From Nocardia bovistercoris (GTDB lineage Bacteria; Actinomycetota; Actinomycetes; Mycobacteriales; Mycobacteriaceae), in contig NZ_JADMLG010000003.1 of the NCBI RefSeq assembly GCF_015674855.1, forward strand, positions 601,934 to 665,933: a DNA stretch of 64,000 nt. The letters are read 5' to 3'. Both the position numbers and the translations under genes were made by a program. Under the pieces are notes generated by a model. That model was not told the origin of the DNA, did not search any database, and saw nothing but the letters and a program-made list of their open reading frames with translations. This document shows, in pieces, positions 50,953-58,895 of the stretch (position 1 is its first letter; every line of letters starts with the position of its first letter).

Positions 50953-53352
50953 GTGACTACAGCTCAGAATCTGCCGGTGCTGTTCCTGACCGATCCGATC
51001 GTGCTGCCGGGCATGGTCGTGCCCATCGAACTGGATGAATCCGCGCAGGCGGCGATCGACGCCGCGCGGGCCGCGAAGACCGAGGCGGTGCTGCTCGCGC
51101 CGCGGCTGTCGGAAGGGTATGCCGCCTACGGCGTCGTCGCCACCATCGAACAAGTCGGTCGGATGCGCGGTGGCGCGCCCGCGGCCGTGTTGAAAGCCGA
51201 GCGGCGGGCGCGGATCGGGCACGGGGTCACCGGGCCCGGCGCCGCGCTGTGGGTTGAGGCCGAGGTGGTGGCGACGCCCGAACCCGACGGCCGGACCAGG
51301 GAACTCGCCGCCGAATACAAGAAACTCGTCGTCTCGGTGCTGCAACGGCGCGAGGCGTGGCAGGTCATCGATGCGGTCAACCAGCTCACCGATCCGTCGG
51401 CCATCGCCGACACGGCGGGCTACGCGCCGTACCTGACCGCCGACCAGAAACGTGAACTGCTCGAAACCCCGGATGTCACACAGCGTTTGACCACGCTCAT
51501 CGAGTGGACGAAGGCGCATATCGCCGAAGCCGAGATCACCGAGAAGATCAGTGACGACGTGCGCGAAGGACTCGAGAAGAGTCAGCGCGAATACCTGCTG
51601 CGCCAGCAGCTCAACGCGATTCGCAAGGAACTCGGCGAGGACGAGCCCGACGGCGCCGACGACTACCGGACCCGCGTGACCGACGCTGACCTGCCCGACA
51701 CCGTGCGCGAGGCCGCGTTGCGCGAGGTCGGCAGGTTGGAGCGCGCCAGCGATCAGAGCCCGGAATCGGGGTGGATCCGCACCTGGCTCGACACCGTCCT
51801 CGAACTGCCGTGGACGGTGAAAACCGCTGACAGCACCGATATCTCGGCGGCGCGCGCGGTACTCGACGCGGATCATCACGGTCTGGACGAGGTCAAGGAC
51901 CGCATGGTCGAGTACCTGGCCGTGCGTGCCCGTCGCGCGCGGCGCGGGTTGGAGGTGGTCGGCGGACGCGGTTCCGGCGCGGTGCTTGTGTTGGTCGGCC
52001 CGCCCGGTGTCGGCAAGACCTCGCTCGGTGAATCCGTGGCGCGTGCGCTCGGCCGGAAGTTCGTGCGCGTCGCCCTCGGCGGTGTGCGCGACGAGGCCGA
52101 GATCCGAGGGCACCGCCGCACGTATGTCGGCGCGTTGCCGGGTCGGATCGTGCGCGCGATGAAGGAGGCGGGTTCGATGAATCCGGTCGTCCTGCTCGAC
52201 GAGATCGACAAGGTCGGCTCCGATTTCCGCGGCGACCCGGCGGCGGCCCTGCTCGAGGTGCTGGATCCCGCGCAGAACCACACCTTCCGCGACCACTACC
52301 TCGACCTGGATCTCGACCTGTCCGACGTGCTCTTCATCGCGACCGCCAATGTGATGGAAACCATCCCCGGCCCGCTGCTCGACCGGATGGAACTCATCAC
52401 CGTCGACGGCTACACCGAGGCCGACAAGGTGGCCATCGCACGCGACTTCCTGGTGCCACGGCAGCTGGACCGCAACGCGTTGACCGCCGACGAGGTGTCG
52501 ATCACCGAGGAGGCGCTGCGCGAGATCGCCGCGAACTACACCCGCGAGGCGGGCGTGCGGCAGATGGAACGGCTGATCGCGAAGGCGCTGCGCAAGGCCG
52601 CGACGAAACTGTCCGAACCCGACTCGCTCGGCTACGACACCGAACTCGGCTACAACGGCGGCGTCGAGGAGATCGGCACGTCGACCGCACTGACGATCGG
52701 ACTCGGCGACCTGACCGACTACCTCGGCCGACCCCGCTTCACCCCCGATTCGATGGAACGCACCTCGGTGCCCGGCGTCGCGACCGGACTCGCGGTGACG
52801 GGCGCAGGCGGCGACGTCCTCTACATCGAGGCCAACGCCGCCGAGGGCGAACGCTCGTTGACCCTCACCGGCCAACTCGGCGACGTCATGAAGGAGTCCG
52901 CGCAGATCGCGCTGACCTACGTGCGCTCGCACCTGGAAGAGATCGGCATCGAACCGTCGGTGCTCGACCGAGGCATCCACATCCATTTCCCGGCGGGCGC
53001 GGTCCCGAAGGACGGCCCTTCCGCGGGTGTGACGATGGTTACGGCGCTGGTGTCGCTGGCGTTGGGCAGGCAGGTGCGCGGCGATGTCGGCATGACCGGT
53101 GAGGTCACGCTGAACGGCCGGGTGCTGCCGATCGGCGGCGTGAAGCAGAAGCTGCTCGCCGCGCAGCGGGCCGGGTTGAAGACCGTGTTCATTCCGGCGC
53201 GCAACGAACCGGATCTGGACGAGGTCCCCGCCGAGGTGCTGGCCGCCCTCGATGTCCGTCCCGTCGCCGACGTGGCCGACATCCTCGCCTACGCCATCGA
53301 GCCGATGACGGAGGCGTCGCTGGATCGTCGGGCTTTCGCGGCCTCGGCGTAA
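50953..53352 (+). CDS. lon: ATP-dependent protease Lon
   Basis: A full-length 799-aa Lon. The N-terminal LON substrate domain begins [20 protein letters not shown]. The coiled region has [20 protein letters not shown]. The AAA domain has Walker [10 protein letters not shown] and Walker [10 protein letters not shown]. The peptidase domain has Ser690 in KDGPSAG and Lys733 in GGVKQK as the catalytic dyad. The GTG at 50953 follows GGAAGGGTC. It degrades damaged and regulatory proteins in the cytosol. Lon is missing in M. tuberculosis but present in Nocardia and M. smegmatis. A HspR-type operator precedes it. Confidence 0.96.
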   Translation: MTTAQNLPVLFLTDPIVLPGMVVPIELDESAQAAIDAARAAKTEAVLLAPRLSEGYAAYGVVATIEQVGRMRGGAPAAVLKAERRARIGHGVTGPGAALWVEAEVVATPEPDGRTRELAAEYKKLVVSVLQRREAWQVIDAVNQLTDPSAIADTAGYAPYLTADQKRELLETPDVTQRLTTLIEWTKAHIAEAEITEKISDDVREGLEKSQREYLLRQQLNAIRKELGEDEPDGADDYRTRVTDADLPDTVREAALREVGRLERASDQSPESGWIRTWLDTVLELPWTVKTADSTDISAARAVLDADHHGLDEVKDRMVEYLAVRARRARRGLEVVGGRGSGAVLVLVGPPGVGKTSLGESVARALGRKFVRVALGGVRDEAEIRGHRRTYVGALPGRIVRAMKEAGSMNPVVLLDEIDKVGSDFRGDPAAALLEVLDPAQNHTFRDHYLDLDLDLSDVLFIATANVMETIPGPLLDRMELITVDGYTEADKVAIARDFLVPRQLDRNALTADEVSITEEALREIAANYTREAGVRQMERLIAKALRKAATKLSEPDSLGYDTELGYNGGVEEIGTSTALTIGLGDLTDYLGRPRFTPDSMERTSVPGVATGLAVTGAGGDVLYIEANAAEGERSLTLTGQLGDVMKESAQIALTYVRSHLEEIGIEPSVLDRGIHIHFPAGAVPKDGPSAGVTMVTALVSLALGRQVRGDVGMTGEVTLNGRVLPIGGVKQKLLAAQRAGLKTVFIPARNEPDLDEVPAEVLAALDVRPVADVADILAYAIEPMTEASLDRRAFAASA

Positions 53353-53390
53353 TCGGCCTGAGCGAGCTTCGGTCTGATCGGCCGAAACCA

Positions 53391-53423
53391 GAGGCCGGCA
53401 CGGATTCTTTCGTGCCCGGCCTC
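53391..53423 (+). terminator. Hairpin after lon
   Basis: gaggccggcacg and cgtgcccggcctc pair over 12 bp with one bulge and an eight-base loop containing TTCTTT, 38 bases after the lon stop. Confidence 0.65.
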
Positions 53424-53577
53424 TCGGGTCCTGTCACTCGGGCGCACAACAAGATGCCGGTCGACAACAGGTGTTCCGCCGACCACGCTCGCGGTATCGC
53501 CGTCGGCGTCCGTGACCGCTCTCGACGGTGTTCGGCGTCCGGGTACGAAGCGCGGGCCTCGTGCGTGCACGGTTCGG

Positions 53578-54006
53578 CTACAGCGCCCGCTCCACGACGC
53601 GCGTGGTCCCTTGGGCGACCGCGCACAGCACCGGCTCCGCATCCGAACTCTCCGCGTAGATCTCGCAGTTCACCACCGCCTGCCTGCGGGTCGACCCGGC
53701 GACGACGGCTTCGGCGCGCAGCCGATCGCCCGCCGCGGGCCGCAGATAGGTGACGGTGAACCCTCCGGTCAGCACATTGGGCCCGAGTACGGTGCCCGCC
53801 GCGAAGGTGAGGGCGTTGTCGGCGGCGTAGGACAGCACACCCCCGTGCACGAAACCGAATTGCTGCCGCAGTTCGTCGCGCACCGGGATCACCAGAGTAG
53901 CTCGGCCGCCGCCGAATTCGGTGATCTCGGTGCCGACCAGACGCGCGAACGGCTGGGCGGCGAGCACTTGCCGCGCGGAGTCGATGTCCATGGTCGTGGT
54001 CGTCAT
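53578..54006 (-). CDS. Hotdog-fold PaaI-type thioesterase
   Basis: A 142-aa hotdog thioesterase. The family motif QQFGFVHGGVLSYAADNAL includes the HGG-x-x-x-x-x-x-D/E type active site, and VLTGGFTVTYLRPAAGDRLRAEA is the typical central strand pair. It would hydrolyse acyl- or aryl-CoA. The start overlaps the stop of the TetR gene upstream by one base (TGATG), so regulator and enzyme form one operon under the palindrome at 54589-54607. Confidence 0.88.
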   Translation of the reverse strand: MTTTTMDIDSARQVLAAQPFARLVGTEITEFGGGRATLVIPVRDELRQQFGFVHGGVLSYAADNALTFAAGTVLGPNVLTGGFTVTYLRPAAGDRLRAEAVVAGSTRRQAVVNCEIYAESSDAEPVLCAVAQGTTRVVERAL

Positions 54007-54587
54007 CACGTGCCTTTCGTGCCTGGTGTTCCGGTGGCGACGCCGAGGGTGAGCCAGGCGGCTTCGGCGAGTTCTCCGGCGACGGAGGTCGGGGCGGCGC
54101 GCATGTCGCCCGCGAGCCATTGCCTGCTGTATTCCTGGGCCGGTCCGAGCCACAGCGCGTAGACCAGGTCGAAGGGCAGCTCGCGCACCGCGCCGTAGTT
54201 CGCGTGGGTGCGCCACCAGCGCCAGACGTCGGCGAGGAAGGCCCGGTTGCTTTCGCTGTCGCGGACTCCGGGCGGACGCGCCGAGAGCAGTATCCGCGCC
54301 CGGTACTGGTTCTCCCCCACCCAGCGCAGATGTTCGCGCACCCCCGCGGTGACGCCTTCGCGCGCGCAGGCGCTGTGCCCGACCACCACCCAGAAATGCT
54401 GTTGATAGTCGGTGAGCGCATGCGCCCACACCTGCCGATACAGATCGGATTTGTCGGGAAAGTGGTGATAGAGCGCACCGACGCTGGCCCCCGCCGCCGC
54501 CCTGATCTGGGTCAATGTCGCGTCGAGAGCGCCGTGCTCGGCGAACTGCCGTTCCGCCGCGAGCAGCAACCGATCTCGAATCTTCAC
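54006..54587 (-). CDS. TetR family regulator
   Basis: A 193-aa repressor starting at GTG 54587. The HTH is at residues about 6-50 with AAGASVGALYHHFPDKSDLY. The C-terminal ligand domain has ENQYRARILLSARPPG and AQEYSRQWLAGDM. It is translationally coupled to the thioesterase. A perfect palindrome ends two bases before the start codon, so this protein probably represses its own operon in response to an acyl-CoA or aromatic acid, which is inference. Confidence 0.88.
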   Translation of the reverse strand: MKIRDRLLLAAERQFAEHGALDATLTQIRAAAGASVGALYHHFPDKSDLYRQVWAHALTDYQQHFWVVVGHSACAREGVTAGVREHLRWVGENQYRARILLSARPPGVRDSESNRAFLADVWRWWRTHANYGAVRELPFDLVYALWLGPAQEYSRQWLAGDMRAAPTSVAGELAEAAWLTLGVATGTPGTKGT

Positions 54588-54588
54588 A

Positions 54589-54607
54589 AACAGAATCTAG
54601 TTCTGTT
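54589..54607. promoter_or_regulatory. Perfect 7-5-7 palindrome at the tetR-thioesterase start
   Basis: AACAGAATCTAGTTCTGTT lies directly before the tetR start codon. Its core AGAATCTNNTTCT also occurs upstream of the APH-type kinase (45913-45931). Confidence 0.65.
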
Positions 54608-54695
54608 CTGGTGTCGCACGCAAGACTTCCCCGTATCCCTACGATGGGGCGCGAGGGTGTGGGCAACACGACACGTGGCGCGCGGAGGTGCCCCG

Positions 54696-55799
54696 ATGGC
54701 CGAGATTTCGCCCGAACCGGACGGCGCCGCCGCCCGCTGGCTGCTGCATATCGATCTCGACCAGTTCCAGGCCGCCGTCGAGTACCGCCGCCACCCCGAA
54801 CTGCGCGGCCTCCCCGTGATCGTCGGCGGCAACGGCGACCCCACCGAGCCCCGCAAGGTCGTCACCTGCGCGTCCTACCCCGCACGCGCCTTCGGCGTGC
54901 GCGCCGGAATGGCACTGCGTTCAGCACACCGCAAATGCCCCGAAGGCATATTCCTCCCGCTGGACATGACCACCTACGAGGAGGCATCCGAGGAAGTCAT
55001 GGCCCTGTTGCGCACCTTCCCCGGCCGAGTCGAAGTCTGGGGTTGGGACGAGGCCTTCCTGGCCGCCGACACCGCGGCCCCCGAACAACTCGCCACCGAA
55101 ATCCGCACCGCCATCGCCGAATTGAACCTGACCTGCGCCATCGGCATAGGCGACAACAAACTCACCGCCAAACTGGCCACCGGCTTCGCCAAATCCGCGA
55201 GCAAATCCGCCGCACCGCCCGCCGACCCCGTCGCGGCCACTGCGGGCATGTTCCGACTGACGGCCGCCAACTGGACCGAAGTAATGGCCCACCGCCCCAC
55301 CAGCGCTCTCTGGGGAATCGGCCCCCGCATCGCCGCCAGACTGGCAACACTCGGCATCGACACCGTAGCCGACCTCATGACCGCCGACCGCGGGCGTCTG
55401 GCCACCGAATTCGGCCCGAATACCGGCCCCTACCTGCGGGTCCTCGGCCACGGCAAAGGTGACACCGAAGTAACCACCGAACCGAGAACCCCCGTGGGCC
55501 GCAGCAAATCCGAAACTTTCCCGAAAGACCTGACCGACCGCACCGAGATAGACGCGCAGGTAGCACGCCTGGCCCGCGAGGTCGCCGAAGAGATGGCCGC
55601 CGAAGGCCGCATCAGCACCAGAGTCTCGGTAACCGTCCGCACCAACACCTTCTTCACCCGCACCAAACAACGCAAACTCCCCACCCCGACCACCGACGTA
55701 GACCAAATCGCCGACACCGCCCTCGCGGTAACAGCCCGCTTCCCCCTGGACCGCCCAGTACGCCTACTAGGCGTACGCCTCGAACTACTACCCGAATAA
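54696..55799 (+). CDS. dinB2: Y-family DNA polymerase, DinB2 type
   Basis: A 367-aa DNA polymerase IV-like enzyme. GGAGGT before the ATG supports the start. The acidic residues are in HIDLDQFQ and VEVWGWDEAFL, the latter being the WGWDEA form of mycobacterial DinB2, not the common SIDEAY. Close DinB2 features are GLPVIVGGNGDPTEPRKVVT, the helix-hairpin-helix ALWGIGPRIAARLATLGI and a little-finger domain ending RPVRLLGVRLELLPE. It copies damaged templates. Position 25, the steric-gate position that excludes ribonucleotides, is Gln, whereas M. smegmatis DinB2 has Leu and other DinBs have Phe or Tyr. Confidence 0.93.
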   Translation: MAEISPEPDGAAARWLLHIDLDQFQAAVEYRRHPELRGLPVIVGGNGDPTEPRKVVTCASYPARAFGVRAGMALRSAHRKCPEGIFLPLDMTTYEEASEEVMALLRTFPGRVEVWGWDEAFLAADTAAPEQLATEIRTAIAELNLTCAIGIGDNKLTAKLATGFAKSASKSAAPPADPVAATAGMFRLTAANWTEVMAHRPTSALWGIGPRIAARLATLGIDTVADLMTADRGRLATEFGPNTGPYLRVLGHGKGDTEVTTEPRTPVGRSKSETFPKDLTDRTEIDAQVARLAREVAEEMAAEGRISTRVSVTVRTNTFFTRTKQRKLPTPTTDVDQIADTALAVTARFPLDRPVRLLGVRLELLPE

Positions 55800-55891
55800 C
55801 CCGCCGATGAATACAACTTGCCCTGGACCTAGGTTGAGGTTTTAGTGTCGGTGTCCGGGGGTTGAATGACGGGGAGCGAGAGGACCAGGAC

Positions 55892-57772
55892 GTGAGTATC
55901 GAATCCGTGGCGTGGAACCAGATGTATCGCCAAGCGAACGCACCGCGCGAACAGCGCCCGTTCCGCCTGGCCATCGCACGCCGAATCCTGAGCTTCGCAG
56001 GCCCACACCGACGGAGGATCGGTTCGTTCCTCCTGTTCAGCGTCCTGTCGGCACTGCTGGCGGTGGCCACACCGGTCCTCGCGGGCCGAGTAGTCAACGA
56101 CATCGTCGACGGCTCCGCCCCGCGCGTCGTCGTCACCCTCGCCGCCCTTATCGGCGCCCTGGCCGTGGTAGACGCCGGACTCGGCCTGGCAATCCGGTGG
56201 ATGTCAACCCGTATCGGTGAAGGACTGATCCTCGACCTGCGCACCGCGGTCTTCGACCACGTGCAGCGCATGCCGGTCGCCTTCTTCACCCGCACCCGAA
56301 CCGGCGCGCTCGTCAGCCGCCTCAACAACGATGTGATCGGCGCGCAACGAGCCTTCAGCGACACCTTGTCCGGAGTGGTCGCCAATCTCGTCACCCTCGC
56401 GCTGACGCTCGCGGTGATGGTCACCATCTCCTGGCAGATCACCTTGCTCGCCCTGATCCTGTTGCCGGTCTTCGTGATTCCCGCGCGACGGATGGGGCGC
56501 CGACTGGCCGATATCCAGCGCGAAGCCGCCGGTCTGAACGCCGCCATGGGAAACCAGATGACCGAACGGTTCTCCGCGCCCGGGGCCACTTTGGTCAAAC
56601 TGTTCGGCAGGCCCGCGCAGGAGTCCGACGAATTCGCCACGCGGGCGCGACGAGTGCGCGATATCGGGGTGCGCACCGCCATGTTGCAGACCGTGTTCGT
56701 CACCTCGCTCACCCTGGTCTCGGCGCTCGCGGTGGCGCTGGTCTACGGGCTCGGCGGCTGGTACGCGCTGCGCGGACAGTTGGACGCGGGTGCGGTTGTC
56801 GCGCTGTCACTACTGCTGACCAGGCTCTACGCTCCGCTGACGGCGTTGGCGAGCGCGCGCATGGAAATCATGTCGGCGCTGGTGAGTTTCGAGCGGGTCT
56901 TCGAAATCCTCGACCTGAAACCGCTGATCGAGGACGCGCCCGACGCGGTGGCGGTGCCCGAAGGCCCGGTCTCGGTGGAATTGGACGCGGTGAGTTTCGG
57001 GTATCCGTCCGCGGACAAGGTGTCGCTGGCCTCGCTCGAGGATGTGTCGACACTGGATACGCGCGGCGGGGTCGAGGTGCTGCACGGGGTGTCGTTGCGG
57101 GCCGAGCCGGGTCAGCTGATCGCGCTCGTCGGTTCCTCCGGTGCCGGTAAATCCACCGTGGCCCAATTGGTTTCGCGACTCTACGATGTCGACTCCGGCG
57201 CGGTCCGCCTCAGCGGCGTCGACGTGCGCGAACTGAGCACGCCTTCGCTGCGCGCCGCGGTGGGCCTGGTCACCCAGGACGGGCACCTGTTCCACGACAC
57301 CATCCGCGCCAACCTGCTGCTCGCCCGCCCCGAAGCCACCGAGCCGGAACTGTGGGACGCGTTGCTGCGCGCCCGTTTACGCGATCTCGTCGAATCCCTG
57401 CAGGACGGGCTCGACACCGTGGTCGGCGAACGCGGTTATCGGCTGTCCGGCGGTGAACGTCAACGCCTCACCATCGCCCGCCTCCTGCTGAAACAGCCGA
57501 GAGTGGTCATCCTCGACGAAGCGACCGCGTCCCTCGACTCCACCTCCGAAGCCGCCGTGCAGGAAGCGCTCACCGAGGCGCTGTCCGGCCGCACCGCACT
57601 CGTCATCGCCCACCGCCTCTCCACCGTCCGCGCCGCCGACCAGATCCTGGTCATGGAAGAGGGCCGAATAATAGAACGCGGCACCCACCCGGACCTGCTC
57701 GCCGCCAACGGCCGCTACGCCGAGCTCTACCGCACCCAATTCGCCGACGCTTCGGAACCCGCCGCCGCGTGA
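55892..57772 (+). CDS. ABC exporter (fused membrane and ATPase domains)
   Basis: A 626-aa half-transporter. Six membrane helices fill residues about 50-330 (ABC type IV exporter fold). The ATPase has Walker A GSSGAGKST, Q-loop VTQDGHLFHDT, signature LSGGERQRLTIARLLL, Walker B VVILDEATASLD and H-loop IAHRLST. It is probably a homodimer exporting a lipid or drug-like compound. The GTG at 55892 follows GAGAGGACCAGGA; a TTG at 55862 is the alternative start. It stands alone and ends at a strong terminator. Confidence 0.92.
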   Translation: MSIESVAWNQMYRQANAPREQRPFRLAIARRILSFAGPHRRRIGSFLLFSVLSALLAVATPVLAGRVVNDIVDGSAPRVVVTLAALIGALAVVDAGLGLAIRWMSTRIGEGLILDLRTAVFDHVQRMPVAFFTRTRTGALVSRLNNDVIGAQRAFSDTLSGVVANLVTLALTLAVMVTISWQITLLALILLPVFVIPARRMGRRLADIQREAAGLNAAMGNQMTERFSAPGATLVKLFGRPAQESDEFATRARRVRDIGVRTAMLQTVFVTSLTLVSALAVALVYGLGGWYALRGQLDAGAVVALSLLLTRLYAPLTALASARMEIMSALVSFERVFEILDLKPLIEDAPDAVAVPEGPVSVELDAVSFGYPSADKVSLASLEDVSTLDTRGGVEVLHGVSLRAEPGQLIALVGSSGAGKSTVAQLVSRLYDVDSGAVRLSGVDVRELSTPSLRAAVGLVTQDGHLFHDTIRANLLLARPEATEPELWDALLRARLRDLVESLQDGLDTVVGERGYRLSGGERQRLTIARLLLKQPRVVILDEATASLDSTSEAAVQEALTEALSGRTALVIAHRLSTVRAADQILVMEEGRIIERGTHPDLLAANGRYAELYRTQFADASEPAAA

Positions 57773-57780
57773 CATCCGGG

Positions 57781-57809
57781 AAAGCGCGGCCGGATCGAGG
57801 CCGCGCTTT
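57781..57809. terminator. Bidirectional terminator between convergent genes
   Basis: AAAGCGCGGCC and GGCCGCGCTTT pair perfectly over 11 bp around a seven-base loop, with TTTTC after it on the plus strand. It separates the ABC exporter and the AcuI-like gene. Confidence 0.8.
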
Positions 57810-57814
57810 TCGGG

Positions 57815-58810
57815 TCAGAATTCGCCGGCCACGCCGAAGATGGTTCGGCCGGAATGGGTTCCGTTCTGGAGGCTGCGGAGGACCGGTTCGGCCTCGGTGA
57901 TGGGGGCGAAGTTCTCGAGGGTCGACAGGTGGCTCGGGCGGAATTCGTTCGCGAGGCGGGTCCAGAGAGCGCGGCGCTTCTCGATGGGGAGGGCCACCGA
58001 ATCGATGCCGATCAGGGCGACGCCGCGCAGGATGAAGGGCATGACCGTGGTCGGCAAGGCCGTGCCGCCGGTCAAGCCGCCGGCCGCCACGGTTCCGCCG
58101 TAGCCGATCACGCTCAGGACGTGGGCCAGGGAGGCGCCGCCGACGCTGTCCACCGCGCCCGCCCACCTGGTGCGGCCCAGCGGGCGCGGCTTGGCGTCCG
58201 GATCCTCCGGTAGGCGGCCGATGACCTCGTTCGCGCCGATATCGGCGAGACGGTCGGCGGCGTCGGACTTGCCGGTGGAGGCCACCACCTCGAAACCGAG
58301 ACCGGACAGGATATCGATGGCCACGCTGCCGACGCCGCCGGTCGCTCCCGTCACCAGGATCGCGCCGGTCTCCGGGGTCAGTTCCCGGTCGAGCAAGGTC
58401 TGCACGCTCAGGGCGGCCGTGAAACCGGCGGTGCCGATGATCGCGGCGTCGCGGGTGCTGAGGCCGTCGAGTTTCACCACCCACTCGGCGGGGACCCGCG
58501 CGTACTCGGCGAAACCGCCGTGCTGGGCGACGCCGATGTCGTAGCCGTGCGCTACGACCAGGTCGCCGGGGGTGAAATCGTCGTCCTCGGAGGTGACCAC
58601 CTCGCCGGTTATGTCGATACCGGGAACTATCGGGTACTTGCGGACCACACCGCCGCCCGGGGTGATCGCCAGGGCGTCCTTGTAGTTCGCGCTCGAGTAG
58701 TGCACTTTGATCGTCACCGCGGCGGGAGGGAGGAAATCCTCCGACACCCGTTCCTTGGTCAAGACGATCCCGCTGTCCGATTCGTGTGCCACCATCGCCC
58801 AGAAATCCAT
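57815..58810 (-). CDS. AcuI/YhdH-type NADPH-dependent acryloyl-CoA reductase-like protein
   Basis: A 331-aa medium-chain reductase without zinc. It has the YhdH/AcuI pattern: VHYSSANYKDALAITPGGGV, VPGIDITGEV, DLVVAHGYDIGVAQHGGFAE and the nucleotide motif VTGATGGVGSVAIDIL. AcuI reduces acryloyl-CoA, produced from propionate or DMSP metabolism; the true substrate here is unproven. The ATG at 58810 is the clear start. Its terminator is shared with the ABC exporter. Confidence 0.9.
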   Translation of the reverse strand: MDFWAMVAHESDSGIVLTKERVSEDFLPPAAVTIKVHYSSANYKDALAITPGGGVVRKYPIVPGIDITGEVVTSEDDDFTPGDLVVAHGYDIGVAQHGGFAEYARVPAEWVVKLDGLSTRDAAIIGTAGFTAALSVQTLLDRELTPETGAILVTGATGGVGSVAIDILSGLGFEVVASTGKSDAADRLADIGANEVIGRLPEDPDAKPRPLGRTRWAGAVDSVGGASLAHVLSVIGYGGTVAAGGLTGGTALPTTVMPFILRGVALIGIDSVALPIEKRRALWTRLANEFRPSHLSTLENFAPITEAEPVLRSLQNGTHSGRTIFGVAGEF

Positions 58811-58895
58811 GGGTTGAGTCTATTGGCGTCGCCTTCAGCTCCGCGGGACGTGCCTGCTGGGCCTGGTGCTGCGGGATCGCGTTTACGCTGGCAGG

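Noticed and set aside
50716..52986. 756-codon minus-strand open frame opposite lon
   Set aside because: It is antisense to a complete Lon protease and has no recognisable domain.
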